Made by a program: the position numbers and the translations under genes. From contig BFEA01000157.1 in NCBI GenBank assembly GCA_003427395.1, positions 1,671,830 through 1,735,829 of the forward strand: 64,000 bases of DNA, given 5' to 3'. Origin of the DNA: Chara braunii. Lineage: Eukaryota; Streptophyta; Charophyceae; Charales; Characeae. Positions 45,871 to 57,719 of this stretch are shown one piece after another; the stretch's first letter is position 1; the number at the start of each line of letters is the position of its first letter. The notes beneath the pieces were generated by a model. The model saw nothing but the letters and a program-made list of their open reading frames with translations. It did no database searches and had not been told where the DNA came from.

Positions 45871-46378
45871 CCTCGCTTTATGAGGTTGCCTTCCATCGTG
45901 ATCCCTGTGCTCTGAACGGGGGAGCTACAAACCAGACTCCAGTATTCCGATTTTCTAGTAAATTTATAACTCATAAATTAGTGAAATAAAACGAAAATAA
46001 AAAAAAAGGGAAAAATCAGGAGATAGGACACCAACGGTCATAGCGCCGACTTTTCGCGCGAAGTGATTGCCACTTATGCAGGGGTCCCATAACGGGACAC
46101 TGACCGGCAACCCTCCTGGTCTAAAAGGAAACACCGGATTATAGTCACCGGGTACCCGTGTCCGATGGCAAGGAGGGGGCTAATGACTCTCCACTTAGGA
46201 GGGTGATAAGCCTCCTACCAATGCGGCCTCGGGTCGCCCCTCTTTTGGGGTCCCACCACGCGGCGCTCAGCCAAGCAAAACATCCAGAGGACGGCGATCA
46301 AGGTTCAAAATGAACCGTTGGCCCACCCTACGAAGTGACAGGGACCGAAAAGAAAACCGCGCCTGAGAAATCGGTAAG

Positions 46379-46380
<2 letters not shown>

Positions 46381-46440
<60 letters not shown>
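46381..46440. repeat. (AAT)n microsatellite, 20 units
   Basis: A perfect 60-base trinucleotide run. Confidence 0.97.
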
Positions 46441-46441
<1 letters not shown>

Positions 46442-47030
46442 GAGGGAAAAAGAAAACTCAGCGATATAGTGACCAGTTGTCGCTGGATTACTTTGAATTA
46501 AAACAAAGGCCTTGATCCGTGCACCGCTCAGATGCTTAGTTTTCTTTTCACTTTTACATTTTACTTTCTTTTATTTCTTTTGTTCAGCCTTTTCCTTTTG
46601 ACAGTGACCTGTTTCGTGCACCTAACCCATAACCTGGCAGAGGGGCACTCGGCGCGTAGTAGAAAATACCGCACCTATCCCTCTACCTTCGCGTGCCAGG
46701 GCGAGCCCGACGGCTACCACAACTACAGGCCGGTAGTGCTCTGCTGTACAGCAGGGCGTCGAGCCTGCATGGACCAGTGGAAAGTCCTGTGGCGCACCCA
46801 TCCTTTTATTAAGGTAAGCACCAACAGGAACGGTCCACGTCGGGGTACAACTCGGGTACTAGAGGGTTACTGAGGTTCAGAAACATACCTACAAGCCACT
46901 GCGTCTGAATGAGGAACCGGTACTGAGTATGAGCCTGGCGCACAGAGGAGGGTCGATACACCGCGCCCTCCGACATAATACCAAACCCCCACTCAGCGTC
47001 CCCCCTGGGTCGAAACGCATTCGCAACCGA

Positions 47031-47600
47031 TATAAAATAACTTGTGTCGGCAGTACGTTCATTCTATCTGATTGCAGCTTGCGGCGAAGTTCGTATTGCA
47101 GTCTCTGCGCTAGCCAATCTCTCGCATTCTCACAGCGCTCGCATTCTTCTCTCTTACGGCTCACGGCGACTAACACAATCTGCGCAATTAATTTTCTTCT
47201 TCCTTCTTTTGCAGTTCGCAATTCCCGCACCGCAGTACTCCTTAGTACGACGTCCTCTTGTCTCTTTTATTTTTCTTCTTAGTTACCATCTCGTTTCGAC
47301 CATGCCTGAAGCACGTAGGGGATAGGGTAGAGGAAGGGGTGGTAGAGGAGGGAAAGCGCGTTAAGAGTCGCCGGCTCTCGCGCGGTGTGAATACAGTTCG
47401 GAGGAGGAGGAAGATGAGCCAAGAAGCTGTGGCGCACACTCAAGGCCTTATCCTCGCCACTCTTTTGCGGCGTGGTATGAGAGAACTCCATCCCCTAACA
47501 GGATGGAGTACTTCCAGAAGAAATTTGAGGCGTGATACGACACTCCCAACACCTCTTCCCCCCCTTATACTCCCAGGGCCCCTACCTCTCCCACAATAAG
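47031..47600 (+). other. possible promoter and broken gag-like start, + strand
   Basis: TATAAAATA (47031-47039) precedes a possible leader and an ATG at 47302. That frame begins P-E-A-R-R-G, has TAG at 47323, continues R-G-R-G-G-R-G-G-K-A-R (an RGG box), hits another stop and then reads Y-S-S-E-E-E-E-D-E-P-R-S and M-E-Y-F-Q-K-K-F-E-A. This looks like the N-terminus of a different retroelement's gag, nested inside the giant element in the opposite orientation. Without a capsid domain the identity is only suggestive. Confidence 0.25.
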
Positions 47601-47839
47601 TAGAGCCCTAGTACTTGTTCCACCATCCTCTATCCCTTGTGCAATCTCTCCCTCTTCTCATACTAATAGTTGTACCCTTTCTTGCATTTTCTTCCTCCTC
47701 GTCTTACTTCAGGCGGAGTTCATGGTTGTCTTCTACATTCTGTATAAGCGCGATTTTTTCTCGAATTTCTGAATTGGTTTCTTTCAATCCTCTCGTTCAT
47801 GTCACACTCTATAGCATCCTTGGCTTGAATATTTGACTA

Positions 47840-49936
47840 CCTTAAGGCCGGGGATGCAGGTTCCTCATGAACCATGTCGCTTGTCGGCCACCAATTAAAT
47901 TTAAGAAGGACTATATTTTTCTTTCTGATTTGTTGTTAGCTTTGACCTTCTTGTCATTCTGAAATCTGTTCTCTGTCTGAATTTTTACAGCAGACGAATT
48001 ACCTCGCCCTTCATCTTGACAACAAGGTTGAGGGTATTGTCAATCTGGTCTCAATGCTCATGAATCCCACTTTGTTCACCATGTTGGGGATAGGGCATAC
48101 CAAACCCTTTTCTTTTTCTCAAGCCTGAGTGGGACGTTTTCTCAATTTCTCAAGCAACTGAGAGGATACCAAACCCTGTTTCCTTTCTCTCATCCGAGTG
48201 AGGCATCTCCTCAACTTCTCAGATAAAAGGGGAAGGGGATACCAAACCCCTTTTTATTTTCTGGTCCGGGAACTTCAAGTAAATCTTTATGTACCTGCAA
48301 AATAAACGAGTCCCACAGACAACAGACTGTGCTCCAGCAAGCAGGTTCCCCGACGAGTAACAACCAAGCAATAAGTTAACAAAATAAAAACCCAAATTAA
48401 AACAATAAAATAATAAAATAATAAAACAACAAAGGTAATAAAATAATAAATTAGGAGACATTACATGACCGTTCTTCACACCCAAGAGTTATTGATTGCC
48501 TTGGTTTTGGTCCACCACTGGCCAGGAATGACAGACCTCCCATCAGTCTGCCTCAGGCCAGGACCAGTCAGACCATTTGTCTTGACGGCTTCTTTGACCT
48601 GCCTTCAGGTCAGGACCAGCATACCCACTACTCGAGTATGGTAGCCATTTGGCACTTTCGCCAGGACACCCAGACTATAGCGGGTCTAATCACCCTATGA
48701 CAGTAGACCTCCCGTCAGTCAAACTTTCCCATACCCGGATTTTACCACTGCAGTCGGGGACCGGCTCACCCACCAGTTTTTGGCCTAGGGCGCTGGCTGC
48801 CCCGCCCAGATTTTCGAACGTGGAACCCGGTCTAACCACGGTTTCAGGCTCTGGCGAACCTTCGTAGATTGCATCCTCTAACTGTGGTAGGGTTCTAGCT
48901 GACCCCTTTTGACCTCACTTGCCAGACCCCCGGAGTCTTAGCCTCAGTCAACTACGAAATTCGACACTCGCGTCAGGGACCTGCTGACCCCACCAGATTG
49001 CAACCTACTGCGGTAAGGCTCTGGCTAACCCCGACAATCAATGCATTTTTAGGTTAGAGAAGAAAATCCCAGACACAGACAATCAGGCATCTGAAATCCC
49101 ACAATCTGGCAATCCATGCCCCAAGCAACAGGACAAACATTTCTCAAGAGACGGCCCTTCAGTCTCAAGAGACATTGAACAGCAATAAGCAGCAGCCGAC
49201 AATGTATTCCCTCGAGACTTCCCTACAGCCTTAGGGAACACAGAGTGTTGATCCCAGAGAGGTCTCTTCCCTCATCTGAGAGTACTTCCAAGAGACCTCC
49301 CGCCAGCCTCAAGAAAGCATAGAGATACTGGTTCCAGAGAGGTCTCTTCCCCCATGTGAAACTGAAGGTAGGCAACTTAGCCAAAGAGCACGAAGTCCCC
49401 CAGTTGACGACTCTCTGGTCAAACAAGGTTGAACCTCTTTATGCCCACCTTTCCTGATAATTTCCTTGGACAGGTAGCTTTGCCGGCATGAAGTCCCTCT
49501 TACTGATAACTCTCTGATCAGATAGAGTTGAACTCTCTTGAGCCTATCAGTCTCTCTTAGCTATGAGGGATCAATAGTGATAATTTTTTGATGTGCCACA
49601 GCCATGAACTCTCTGAACTGGATACTGCATCAATATTATGAAAGATGATCTTTCATTACCCTTTTCACTGTAAAGCTATTCCCCGCTCAGAGGTAAGATA
49701 CTCATGGATCGACTGTGGCTCTGCATCAATAACTTTGATCTCATTGTCTCTGAAGGAAAATTAACTCAGATGCACAGACGAACGTGAATCATGTGGAAAA
49801 TTATTCTTAAGTCTCTCCTGTCAAAATCTGGCTTGCTGTAAATTAACTCACTGAACTGATCAAACATGAATAATCAATGTCTGTCAAACTCTAGTCCTTT
49901 TAGTGTCTTGTTATCTCACTGCGCTTAATCTTAATT
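47840..49936. other. 3' untranslated stretch of the giant element with weak internal repeats
   Basis: GGGGATACCAAACCC repeats occur at about 48086, 48156 and 48235 with CTCAAT/ACTTCTCA intervals. CCTCCCRTCAGTC-type segments recur at 48535-48720. The AGAGAGGTCTCTTCCC segment is duplicated at 49255 and 49335. No gene is supported. Confidence 0.5.
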
Positions 49937-51343
49937 TTATGGAACTGTCTTCTTACTGGATGACTGTCCTTTCTTTCCTTTCTTCCTGATCATTGTGGGA
50001 ATTAAGTCGGGGTCTCTGAAGATAAACTTACGAAGTCTTGACCCTGATATGATGTAGTGGACTCTTGAGTCATCCAACTCTGAAATCTCATAGACTTTGC
50101 CCTCTTCTTCCCCTGTAATCTTGTAAGGACCGAGTCATCTAGGCTCTAACCATTTAGTCCACTGAGTCTCAAGAGAACTGTCGAATAGAAGAATAACGTC
50201 ATCAATTTTCAGTTTCGCTTTTTTTATATACATTTTCTTGTTCCATCTCTCTTGATTTGACAGTCGACTGGTTGTCATTCTCTCTGCAGCATCCATAACT
50301 GTCTGATCAACCTCTGATATTTGTTTTATTCTGATTTGGAGAAACTCTGAAATAGAATAGTCTTTGTCACTCTCTTGACTTGACCACGTCTTAACAATGT
50401 TCTCAATAGGCAAGGTAGCATATCGACCATACCACAGGGCAAACAGAGCATAAGCAGTAGTTCTCTTGACAGTGATGTTGTCAGCATAGACAGCAACTCT
50501 TAGTACTTTTGACCAACTACGGAGATTTTCTTCACACCACTTGACCAATGAATCTTTCAGAATTTTGTGACCCCTCTCAACAGGCGCGTTTGCTTGAGGA
50601 TGATAAGTAACCACATATCGAATTTTGACACCTAATCTGAGAGTGGTCCTTCTTATAATCTCATTTCTGAACTTTGATACTCTGTCTGAGACAAACTTTC
50701 TGATGAACGGATACCTGAGATAGACTTCCTCTATCCAGTCAGCCACTTGCTCAGTGGTCTTCCTTTTCAGAGTTTTTGCCTTAACATATCCAAAGAAATT
50801 ATCTCTCATGTTCAATATATATCTCATCCCGCCCCTACCTAATGACGTGGTGATGAGATCTAAATGAACTCGACTTCCTGACTCTACCAAGATAGTGGGA
50901 AATAAAGTTTCAATCATTCTTGTGGTAGACATTTTCTGACATGACACACATAATTTACAGAATCTAAAAATCATGTCTCTCATGCTAAGCCGGAAGTAGC
51001 GTTTGACAGTCTTAGAGTAGGTTGTCTCAGCAGCTTTATGACCACCTGCAACCCTCTCATGTAGAGCAACAATTATCTCTAATTGTCTCTCTTTACCACA
51101 CATCACCCTTAATGGAGGTAGTCCTCTCTTACCACCCACAAAGAGGTGTCCTCTTTTTAATCTGAACTTTTTCCTTGAATTTCTACAATAATATTCCTTT
51201 AGCTGTTCTTTTTCTATCCTCTTACCGATCTCTCGATAACTTCCATCGTATTCTTCATAAATGAATGATATCTCTTTCTCCTTCTTTTCACCTTCTTCTT
51301 CTTCCTTTGAACCAGAGTTTTCTCTCATTTCATGAGCAGCCAC
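49937..51343 (-). pseudogene. integrase of the giant Ty3/gypsy element
   Basis: The integrase region is open for 402 codons from 51343 to a TGA at 50137-50135. Homology continues in the same frame to TAA 49939-49937. The HHCC module is visible (L-H-E-R, G-G-H-K, C-K-L-C-V-S-C). The DDE residues remain: Asp in V-H-L-D-L, Asp in V-S-D-R-V-S-K-F, Glu in N-A-P-V-E-R-G-H. However, the normally invariant R-G-S-E around the second Asp has become R-V-S-K. The GPY module (L-G-P-Y-K-I) lies after the internal stop. The domain is collinear with the integrase at 3121-4377 but clearly diverged, so it is a different subfamily. Confidence 0.88.
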
Positions 51344-51469
51344 AGCCGCTGCGTTAACTCTAGCATACCAATCATTTGGCTCCTCCTCTTCTTCTTTCCC
51401 AAGAATTGACTCATAAACATAGGCATAAGGGATCTCTCCCCAGCTGTCTCTTTCTTAAGGCCATAAGCT

Positions 51470-52189
51470 TCATTTGTAGGAATTTGGAGCCTTATAGTCT
51501 TCATCATCCTCTTCATTCAGAAAATTATCAACATAGGTTGATTCTTCAATCGTCCCATTTACATTTTCTTCTTCATATTTTCTCCATTCAATCTGGCTTC
51601 GGCCATCTGCTCTGTTCTTCTCAGTGAGAATCTTTTCCAACTTAAAATCAAAAGTCCACATGAAGGCAATTCACCTGCTGACTGTTGGATCTACTTGCTG
51701 CTGCTTCTTAATAGCAGCAATCACAGCAAATGCATCAGTCCTCAAGATGAATTTTCTTCCTAGTACATAATGTCTGAAGCATCTGAGACTATGGATAATT
51801 GTCAGTAGCTCTTTTCTGAACTGGATATAACCTCTTTGTGTAGAAGAGTCCTGCTCTCGAATCTCAAAGGCCTCTCTTTCACATTTTCATCTTTCTGGAT
51901 AAGCACACCACCCAGAACTACTGGACCTCCATCTGCCTCGGTGATGAAAGGTCTTGTCTCCTCATCATCATAAAAAGGCACTCCCAGCATTACACCCTCA
52001 TCTTTTTATTTCTCTTGTAAAGTTTCTGCAGCAATTTGTATTTTCTCATTTCATGCTAAATTAGCCCATTGCCTTACCATCTCCCTCAAAGGCTCTGCAA
52101 GGGTAGCAAAATGAGGAATAAAATTTCCTCCAGAATCCACAGACACCCAAGAAGCTTCTGACATTTATCACTCTCTTGAGTGGTGGAGG
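51470..52189 (-). pseudogene. RNase H/connection region of the giant element, frameshifted
   Basis: Fragments in two frames: 51990-51802 has the RNase H start T-E-A-D-G-G-P and R-F-E-S-R-T-L, and 51661-51470 has the end W-T-F-D-F-K-L-E-K-I...R-A-D-G-R-S. The middle is broken by stops and indels. It is collinear with 2047-3120. The first catalytic Asp and the terminal Asp are recognisable, but the reading frame is lost. Confidence 0.8.
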
Positions 52190-53238
52190 TCAGTTCAAGA
52201 TCTTGTCTATCTTCTTGGGGTCATGACTCCTACCCTTAGAAAAACATCTGAAGTCCAAGATGATTACTTCTCGTTGAAAGATAAGGGACTTTGACCCACT
52301 GGCAGTCAGGTTATATTTTTGAAGTCTCTGTAGGACCATCTTTACTCCTTCAACGTGTTCCCAGAGAAACTTTCTAACTCCACCTGCGACCAAAGTCTCA
52401 TCCATTACCAGGGGTCCTTTTACAGGATTGCCATCAATATAGGGACTGGTTACTTCAGGAGAAATGTCCTGCATGACTTGGATTATATCCCTTTGAACCA
52501 CTGCCACACCATTAGTCCAACCCTGAGGTACCACGCACATTTGAATGAACCCTCTTGGCATATGCATGACAGTCATTGGTCGACTAGTAGGATAAATGAG
52601 AAATTGATCATAGCCAGAATACAAATCAACTAAGGAATAAATGCATTGTCCAACAACGGACTGAGAGAGGAGATCAACATTAGGAAGACTACCTGCATCA
52701 CGTACCATTACAGAGTTGAGTTTCTGAAGATTCTGTGTCCATCTCAATTCACCCCCTGGTTTTCAAAAACAAAACTAGTGGTTAGTATACAGTCCATAAG
52801 CAGGATCAACAATGTTAGATGCAATATTTTTGTCAAGATATTTTACAAACTCTGCTTCTTCTTTCAGGGCATACTTGGTTAGCCTATCATCCATGGAACA
52901 TGATCAACTGTCCAAATTTTGACCATCTTGATCATATCTATGTCCAACCGCTCTTTCTCTTCATCATTAAAGGAGAATGCACCAGAGAACTCCTGACACA
53001 TCTTGAAGATATATTATTTCTCTTTAGGCAAGATAAAATGATTTGAGTCTATCTTCATTGTGTCAAATCTTTCTCTGATGACTCTATTTCTCAATTTTGC
53101 AGATTTCGTTAATGTTTTAATAATTTTCCTCTGTTTCTTCAATGCTTCATCATAATCGTTTTCTATTAAGACTGTCATCAGGTTTTTTTTCACCCCCTTG
53201 GGTTTATATTTTCTCTTTGACCCAGTGACTATTTTCCT
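52190..53238 (-). pseudogene. reverse transcriptase region of the giant element, catalytic site mutated
   Basis: Just after the slippery heptamer the -1 frame reads G-S-K-R-K-Y-K-P-K, matching the RT linker of the first element (G-S-Q-R-R-Y-K-T-I). It continues to F-N-D-E-E-K-E-R-L-D-I-D before another frame change near 52890. The palm follows at 52747-52190, with L-V-D-L-Y-S-G-Y-D and P-Q-G-W-T-N-G. The catalytic Y-I-D-D is Y-I-D-G, removing the second catalytic Asp. Several stops lie at 52.75-52.9 kb. This copy cannot make active RT. Confidence 0.87.
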
Positions 53239-54601
53239 AAAAAATGATGAGTCGATGTAAATTTTAATTTCGTTCTCTCTCCCTTGGCAGTCTCTACAGC
53301 CTTCTTAAATGCTTCAATTTGTTCGTCTTCATCTTTGAGTTTACTAAGGGCTTTCATCATTTTCGAAATTTGGTTAATACCCACTGAAACTTCCTCTTTA
53401 ATCTCTTGTTTGCCTTCTTTTCTTAGTCTCATAATCCTTTCAGTAAACTCCTCTCTTCTGATTGAATTAGCTGACAATGTTCCTGAGCAGTCTCCAAATC
53501 TTGTAGGTCGATCCATGATGACCCCTCATGACTGAAAAATTGGACTGTCTCCATCCTATGCAAGAATGAAGTGCCCAAGATACAGTCGTGGTCCAATTCT
53601 GGCACTACAAAACCCAGTAGATCAACAAACATGGTCCCAACTCTGATAAGCAGATTATCAATAAACCCTGCCACGAAAAGTTATCCTGCAATATTACTCA
53701 ATATATTTCTTGCAGGTCTATCAATAGACAAATCACAAGCCTCTAGTGTCCTCTGGGTAAGAAGAACCATCTCTGCCACAAAATCCACCAAGGCTCGAAT
53801 CTTCACTTGATTAATATAAATGTTCAGGTGCCCACATCCCATGGTTGCAAACCTCATCTTACAACCTGGCAGTAATTTGTTCACCTGACTAGAAAAAGTT
53901 GATCCCAAATAATTAACTTTCAGTTTCTTCTTCTCAATCAGCTTCTTTAGCTCTTCTCCCAATTTAGGTGCTAGAGTCATTGTTTCTTTGAATGACAGAG
54001 TCACTTCCATCTCTTCCAACATTCTAACAATCACGTCAATAATCACAGTCCCATCTTCCAATTCACTCTTGAGGATGAATTTCCTCTTCTTTCCTTGTTC
54101 ATTCTTCTTATATGGAGGTTCTGGTTCTAGGTCATCAAGGATATTAATCAGAGATTCATCAGTTTTCCTTCCTTTTTTTCCCTCTATCATCTGAGGCGTC
54201 AAGCGTGCTTGAAGGTTTCTCACTTCCCCAAGCATGACACTAGGCTCCATAACGAGTTCTGGAGGTAGGTCGTCATTAAATGACATCATATTGACCAAGA
54301 AGTGGGTTGATTCACTAGAATGAGGTTCTATTAATTCAGAAGAGTTCTGAGGAGTAAAATTCCTCTCTAGTAAATGCTCATTTGTATAAGCCTCGTTAGA
54401 CGTATCCTCTATCAATGTTAGGGATTGTAGAGATAGCTCAATCGTGGTATGAGGGTCATCTGTTTCTTGCACAAGTTCCTCAGGCAACTCATCAATAAGA
54501 AAGTGAACATTCACATTAGTCTTTCTCTTCTTCTTCTTCTTCGTTTTTTCATCATGTTTAAGAGCAAGAAGTCTCATTCCTCCTGGATGTCTGGGATCCA
54601 A
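53229..54601 (-). pseudogene. gag-pro junction, protease and acidic tail of the giant element
   Basis: The frame from 54601 is continuous with gag apart from two stops. A Lys/Glu-rich linker leads to the protease, whose active-site D-T-G-A-E is changed to D-F-V-A-E (about 53770), so the enzyme is dead. The flap-distal motif C-I-L-G-T-S-F is retained (about 53570). The tail switches frame between 53516 and 53429 and reads S-V-G-I-N-Q-I-S-K-M-M-K to T-H-H-F-L-G-K, ending at TAG 53231-53229. The tail is homologous to the tail in the first element, and the slippery heptamer lies 7 bases before its stop. Confidence 0.8.
53238..53244 (-). promoter_or_regulatory. candidate -1 ribosomal frameshift heptamer T TTT TTA
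   Basis: On the - strand the tail frame reads CAT TTT TTA GGA AAA TAG. The heptamer T TTT TTA is in register, the zero-frame stop is immediately downstream, and RT homology resumes in the -1 frame. This is the same site and direction as at 982-988 in the first element. Confidence 0.6.
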
Positions 54602-54607
54602 CTAGTT

Positions 54608-56275
54608 TCATGAACTATCACAGACATGACTCATAACATCCTTCTTTGCCACCCCACTCTTCACATCCTCCGCAAGAGACCTGCAATAGGTGGTAGCATG
54701 ACTCCCTTCACCACAATAATAGCAGACAAAACTCTTATTGGGACGGTCATCATACTTCCTTCTTTCCCTGTTTCCTTTGTCACAATTCCCGCTATTCTTT
54801 CTGGATATAGAGGAATCTCCTTTCTTACCATAGCTCTCATCATCATCATCATCATTTTCCTCTTCACTTTCAGCTTTCTTCTTTCCCCTGTCATCCACAA
54901 CGTGGTTTGCAGACATATAGTTAGCCATCACTCCTTGAATAATATTTTCAGCACTCAGATTGTTCCCTCTGTTCATTCCATTCTCAGTCTCTCAGTCTTT
55001 GGTCAATGTACTGATCTAATCTAGTGACCATTTATTGTGGGAAACCGTAGGTAGAGTCCTAACAATTGCAACCATTTCATCCCATCTGAGAGGATAGTGT
55101 TGAGCTTGATTAAGAACAGTCTGCCTTTCATTATCAGTAAAATTAGTAAGGAAAATATGACATCTCTGAGCCTCATCCAAGTATGGAATTCTTCTGGTCG
55201 TTCTGATAAAAGTCTGGAGGAAAACATTGAAAGTATCAAACTTAGCTCTTCTGATGTTGAGGAGATCTTTGATAGTAGTTGGAACAGAGTCTTTCTCAAA
55301 TTCTCTTTTCATTCTCTCTTTCACCTCTTCCCATGTAGTGGCCCCTTCCATCAATTCTTGAACAGTCAACCTCGAGTCAGTGTCACAATAAAATAGAAGG
55401 TGCTTAAGTCGTTGCTTGTCTGTCCAGCCATAACTGAGCCCAAATAATTCATACTCATCCAATAAATCATTTACTTGAGGCCCTCTGAAGCATGGAATCA
55501 TCTCATCTGATCTCTTTGCTCTTGCAATATATGATCCTCATTTTATAGTGTCAACTCTGTGTACCAGTTCTTGTACAACACCTACCAGAGTCTCCTCATT
55601 AGTCCCTGCAGAAGAACTCGGTCTCTCTCGTGCCGCCATCTTGACCATAGACCCTCTCTGGTACTTTATTCTCTCTGTCACTTTTGTCCTCTCTTTCCTT
55701 ATTTTTCAATCTCTCACTCTTCTTGCCAGAGATACAGGTTCGTTTCTCTCATTCCTTGTTTGCTCTACCCCTTGAGAATTTTGTATATAGAGCGTATAAG
55801 CAATAATAGACTGGGTAGTAATCAATGGCAATGCAATCCTTCTCAGTCTTCCGATATAACCCTCAATCAACTCTCTTTCATCATCCTTACTCAATCTTCT
55901 ATTATATCCTTTTATACTCCCCCATATCATAAAGTATCGTGTCAAGTCTATAATCTCGTAGTCAAATTGCATTGCTCATAACCCGTTGTTGATCCTTGTG
56001 GCAAGAGAGACTCGTTATCTAGAGGGATGGTATGATACTCTCTCAACTGTCCCCACTTTCATCACCTTTAATAAATAACTGATCTCAGTCTGGTCAGTAA
56101 CAGCTCTCAGGGCAGAATCTCCCATCTGATCAAGGAAAGGTTGCAAGAACTCAAGCTCATCCAAGGTAGAGAGGTTTCTGTAAGAGATCCAAAGAGTCTC
56201 TTCTATCTTGACTATTCTCCCTTTCAGCACAATCCCAAATGTTAGTTGTTCAACTTGGATATCGAGAGAGGGCAT
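54608..56275 (-). pseudogene. gag of the giant element, with upstream same-frame ORFs
   Basis: One frame runs from 56275 through three ORFs separated by stops (56275-56015, 55972-55706, then from ATG 55639). The capsid part (55501-55016) has W-T-D-K-Q-R-L-K-H-L-L-F-Y and the W-E-E-V-K-E-R-M-K-R-E-F typical of retrotransposon gag. TGA at 55540-55538 interrupts it near its start. After another stop, a CCHC zinc knuckle C-Y-Y-C-G-E-G-S-H-A-T-T-Y-C is found in 54976-54608. The junction D-P-R-H-P-G-G matches that of the first element's gag. The two upstream ORFs could be a gag N-terminal extension or a separate domain; I cannot assign them. Confidence 0.78.
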
Positions 56276-56296
56276 TGTCAGTCACCTTGGACAGTG

Positions 56297-56790
56297 TCAA
56301 GAAAGGTAGATCTCTGGAGGAATGTAACCATGGATCTCGAACTGATGCTCGAAAGTATTTAAGAGTAAAAATTTTATCACCACCATAGAGTCATTCTCCC
56401 TTGCATTGCCTAATATGGCAATGGTTTCCAGAAGAGGCGTCTAGTCTCTCCTGTCGTCAAAACCATCAGTAGTCATGAAGCTAGGGAGTCTCTCGAATTG
56501 CCTTATTCCTTCTCCCCAAGTTACTTTCCTCCATAATTATTTCAACCACTATTTTGTCCTTATAAGACTAATGTAGGTTCCCAACCGACATTCCAAATAA
56601 TCTGCATCCTTCTCAAAGCATGCCGGAGCGTAAATCCTTACGTCCAAGCTGCTCGTGTTCAGGAACTTGACTATTGGAATATGGAATATTATCTGCCCTC
56701 TCATGCAAGCCTCGTATCTCAGAATTACAAAGGGATTATTAGATCCAATTACTACAAGTATTATTTTTGAGTTTTCTTCACCTTCCATAC
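56297..56790 (-). pseudogene. leader domain array, unit 4 plus partial unit 5 (most degraded)
   Basis: The frame has stops but retains F-V-I-L-R-Y, L-D-V-R-I-Y-A-P-A and a C-terminal segment T-P-L-L-E-T-I-A-I-L-G. It then repeats a V-I-K-F-L-L-L...F-E-I-H-G-Y-I-P-P-E segment, which looks like the middle of a fifth unit. The function is unknown. Alignment to units 1-3 was made by eye. Confidence 0.5.
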
Positions 56791-57197
56791 AAAATCTATC
56801 ATGACTGACCAATTATTCCTCGAAAAGGTAAGCCCTTCAACAGGTGGAGATGGTATTCCAATGAAAGGTCTGACATATGTACTCAAGGAGAAACTTTTTC
56901 CTTCTCACTCTAACCTTCTTTTTTCATCATGCACAATGTCCGATGCTCGCTGCCAGCATATGCTCCTTTTCTACACTTTTCAAATTTTTGTCCCGGTACA
57001 TAAATCTCAACATCATACTCATCAAGATCAATAAAATAACAGGTAAGAACATACACACTGTCCTGCTCTTGCCCTGAATTCTTTAGAGCGTCATACCTCA
57101 CGATCTTATAGGGAATTACGACTCTCCTCGTTATAGAATTGAGGGAATTTAACAGTTTATCTGATTCAGCCTCACTCAACCCCTCATGGCCTCTTAC
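56761..57197 (-). pseudogene. leader domain array, unit 3
   Basis: It opens with L-L-N-S-L-N-S-I, then I-P-Y-K-I-V-R-Y-D and V-L-T-C-Y-F-I-D-L-D-E-Y-D-V-E-I-Y-V-P and E-K-C. After a frame change near 56905 it reads P-S-P-P-V-E-G-L-T-F-S-R-N-N-W-S and ends K-V-K-K-T-Q-K before TAA 56763-56761. It is very close to unit 2 in the middle segment. The family is unrecognised. Confidence 0.6.
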
Positions 57198-57241
57198 CAG
57201 TCTAAGTTAGGGTTTCTCTCTTGAAGGTACATATCGCCGAC

Positions 57242-57658
57242 TCATTTAGTTCTTTGGTCTCTTTTTACTTTCAGAGCAAGCTCAACCACCGTAGACCAAT
57301 TATCTCTTGACAAATTAATATCAGATAAGGGAGGAGATGAAAATCCCTCAAAGACAGTAGATGGAGTAGATTTAGTGAAACATTTATTTTCCATCTCAAG
57401 TCTCTATTTCTCTTTCAGTACAATCTCCTTAGCGAATCCCCAACATTTCTCATACACTGCGTCAGTACTTCTTTTTTTGGGGACATAAATTCTCACATCA
57501 TACGTATCCAGGTCTATGAAATAAAATGTCAGTACACATAATTGTTCCTGCTCTCATCCACTTTCGACCATCTCATATCTAACAGCCTCATATGGGAACA
57601 CCTCTCTCTTACTTAGAGCATTCAGTGATCTCAGGAGGCACTCGACCTTCTCTTGGCT
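57242..57658 (-). pseudogene. leader domain array, unit 2
   Basis: One frame with two internal stops reads L-L-R-S-L-N-A-L-S, V-F-P-Y-E-A-V-R-Y-E, V-L-T-F-Y-F-I-D-L-D-T-Y-D-V-R-I-Y-V-P-K-K and Y-E-K-C-W-G-F-A-K-E. It continues S-S-P-P-L-S-D-I-N-L-S-R-D-N-W-S-T-V-V and ends K-V-K-R-D-Q-R-T-K. About 138 codons long, it defines the unit best: an N-terminal P-Y-x-x-V-R-Y motif, a Y-D-V-R-I-Y-V-P core and a C-terminal S-R-D-N-W-S motif. Confidence 0.62.
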
Positions 57659-57719
57659 TGGGCCTGAACCTCTGTCAAATTTTGACCTTCTTTGTCTGAT
57701 TTTTTATGCCGAAGTCTCT

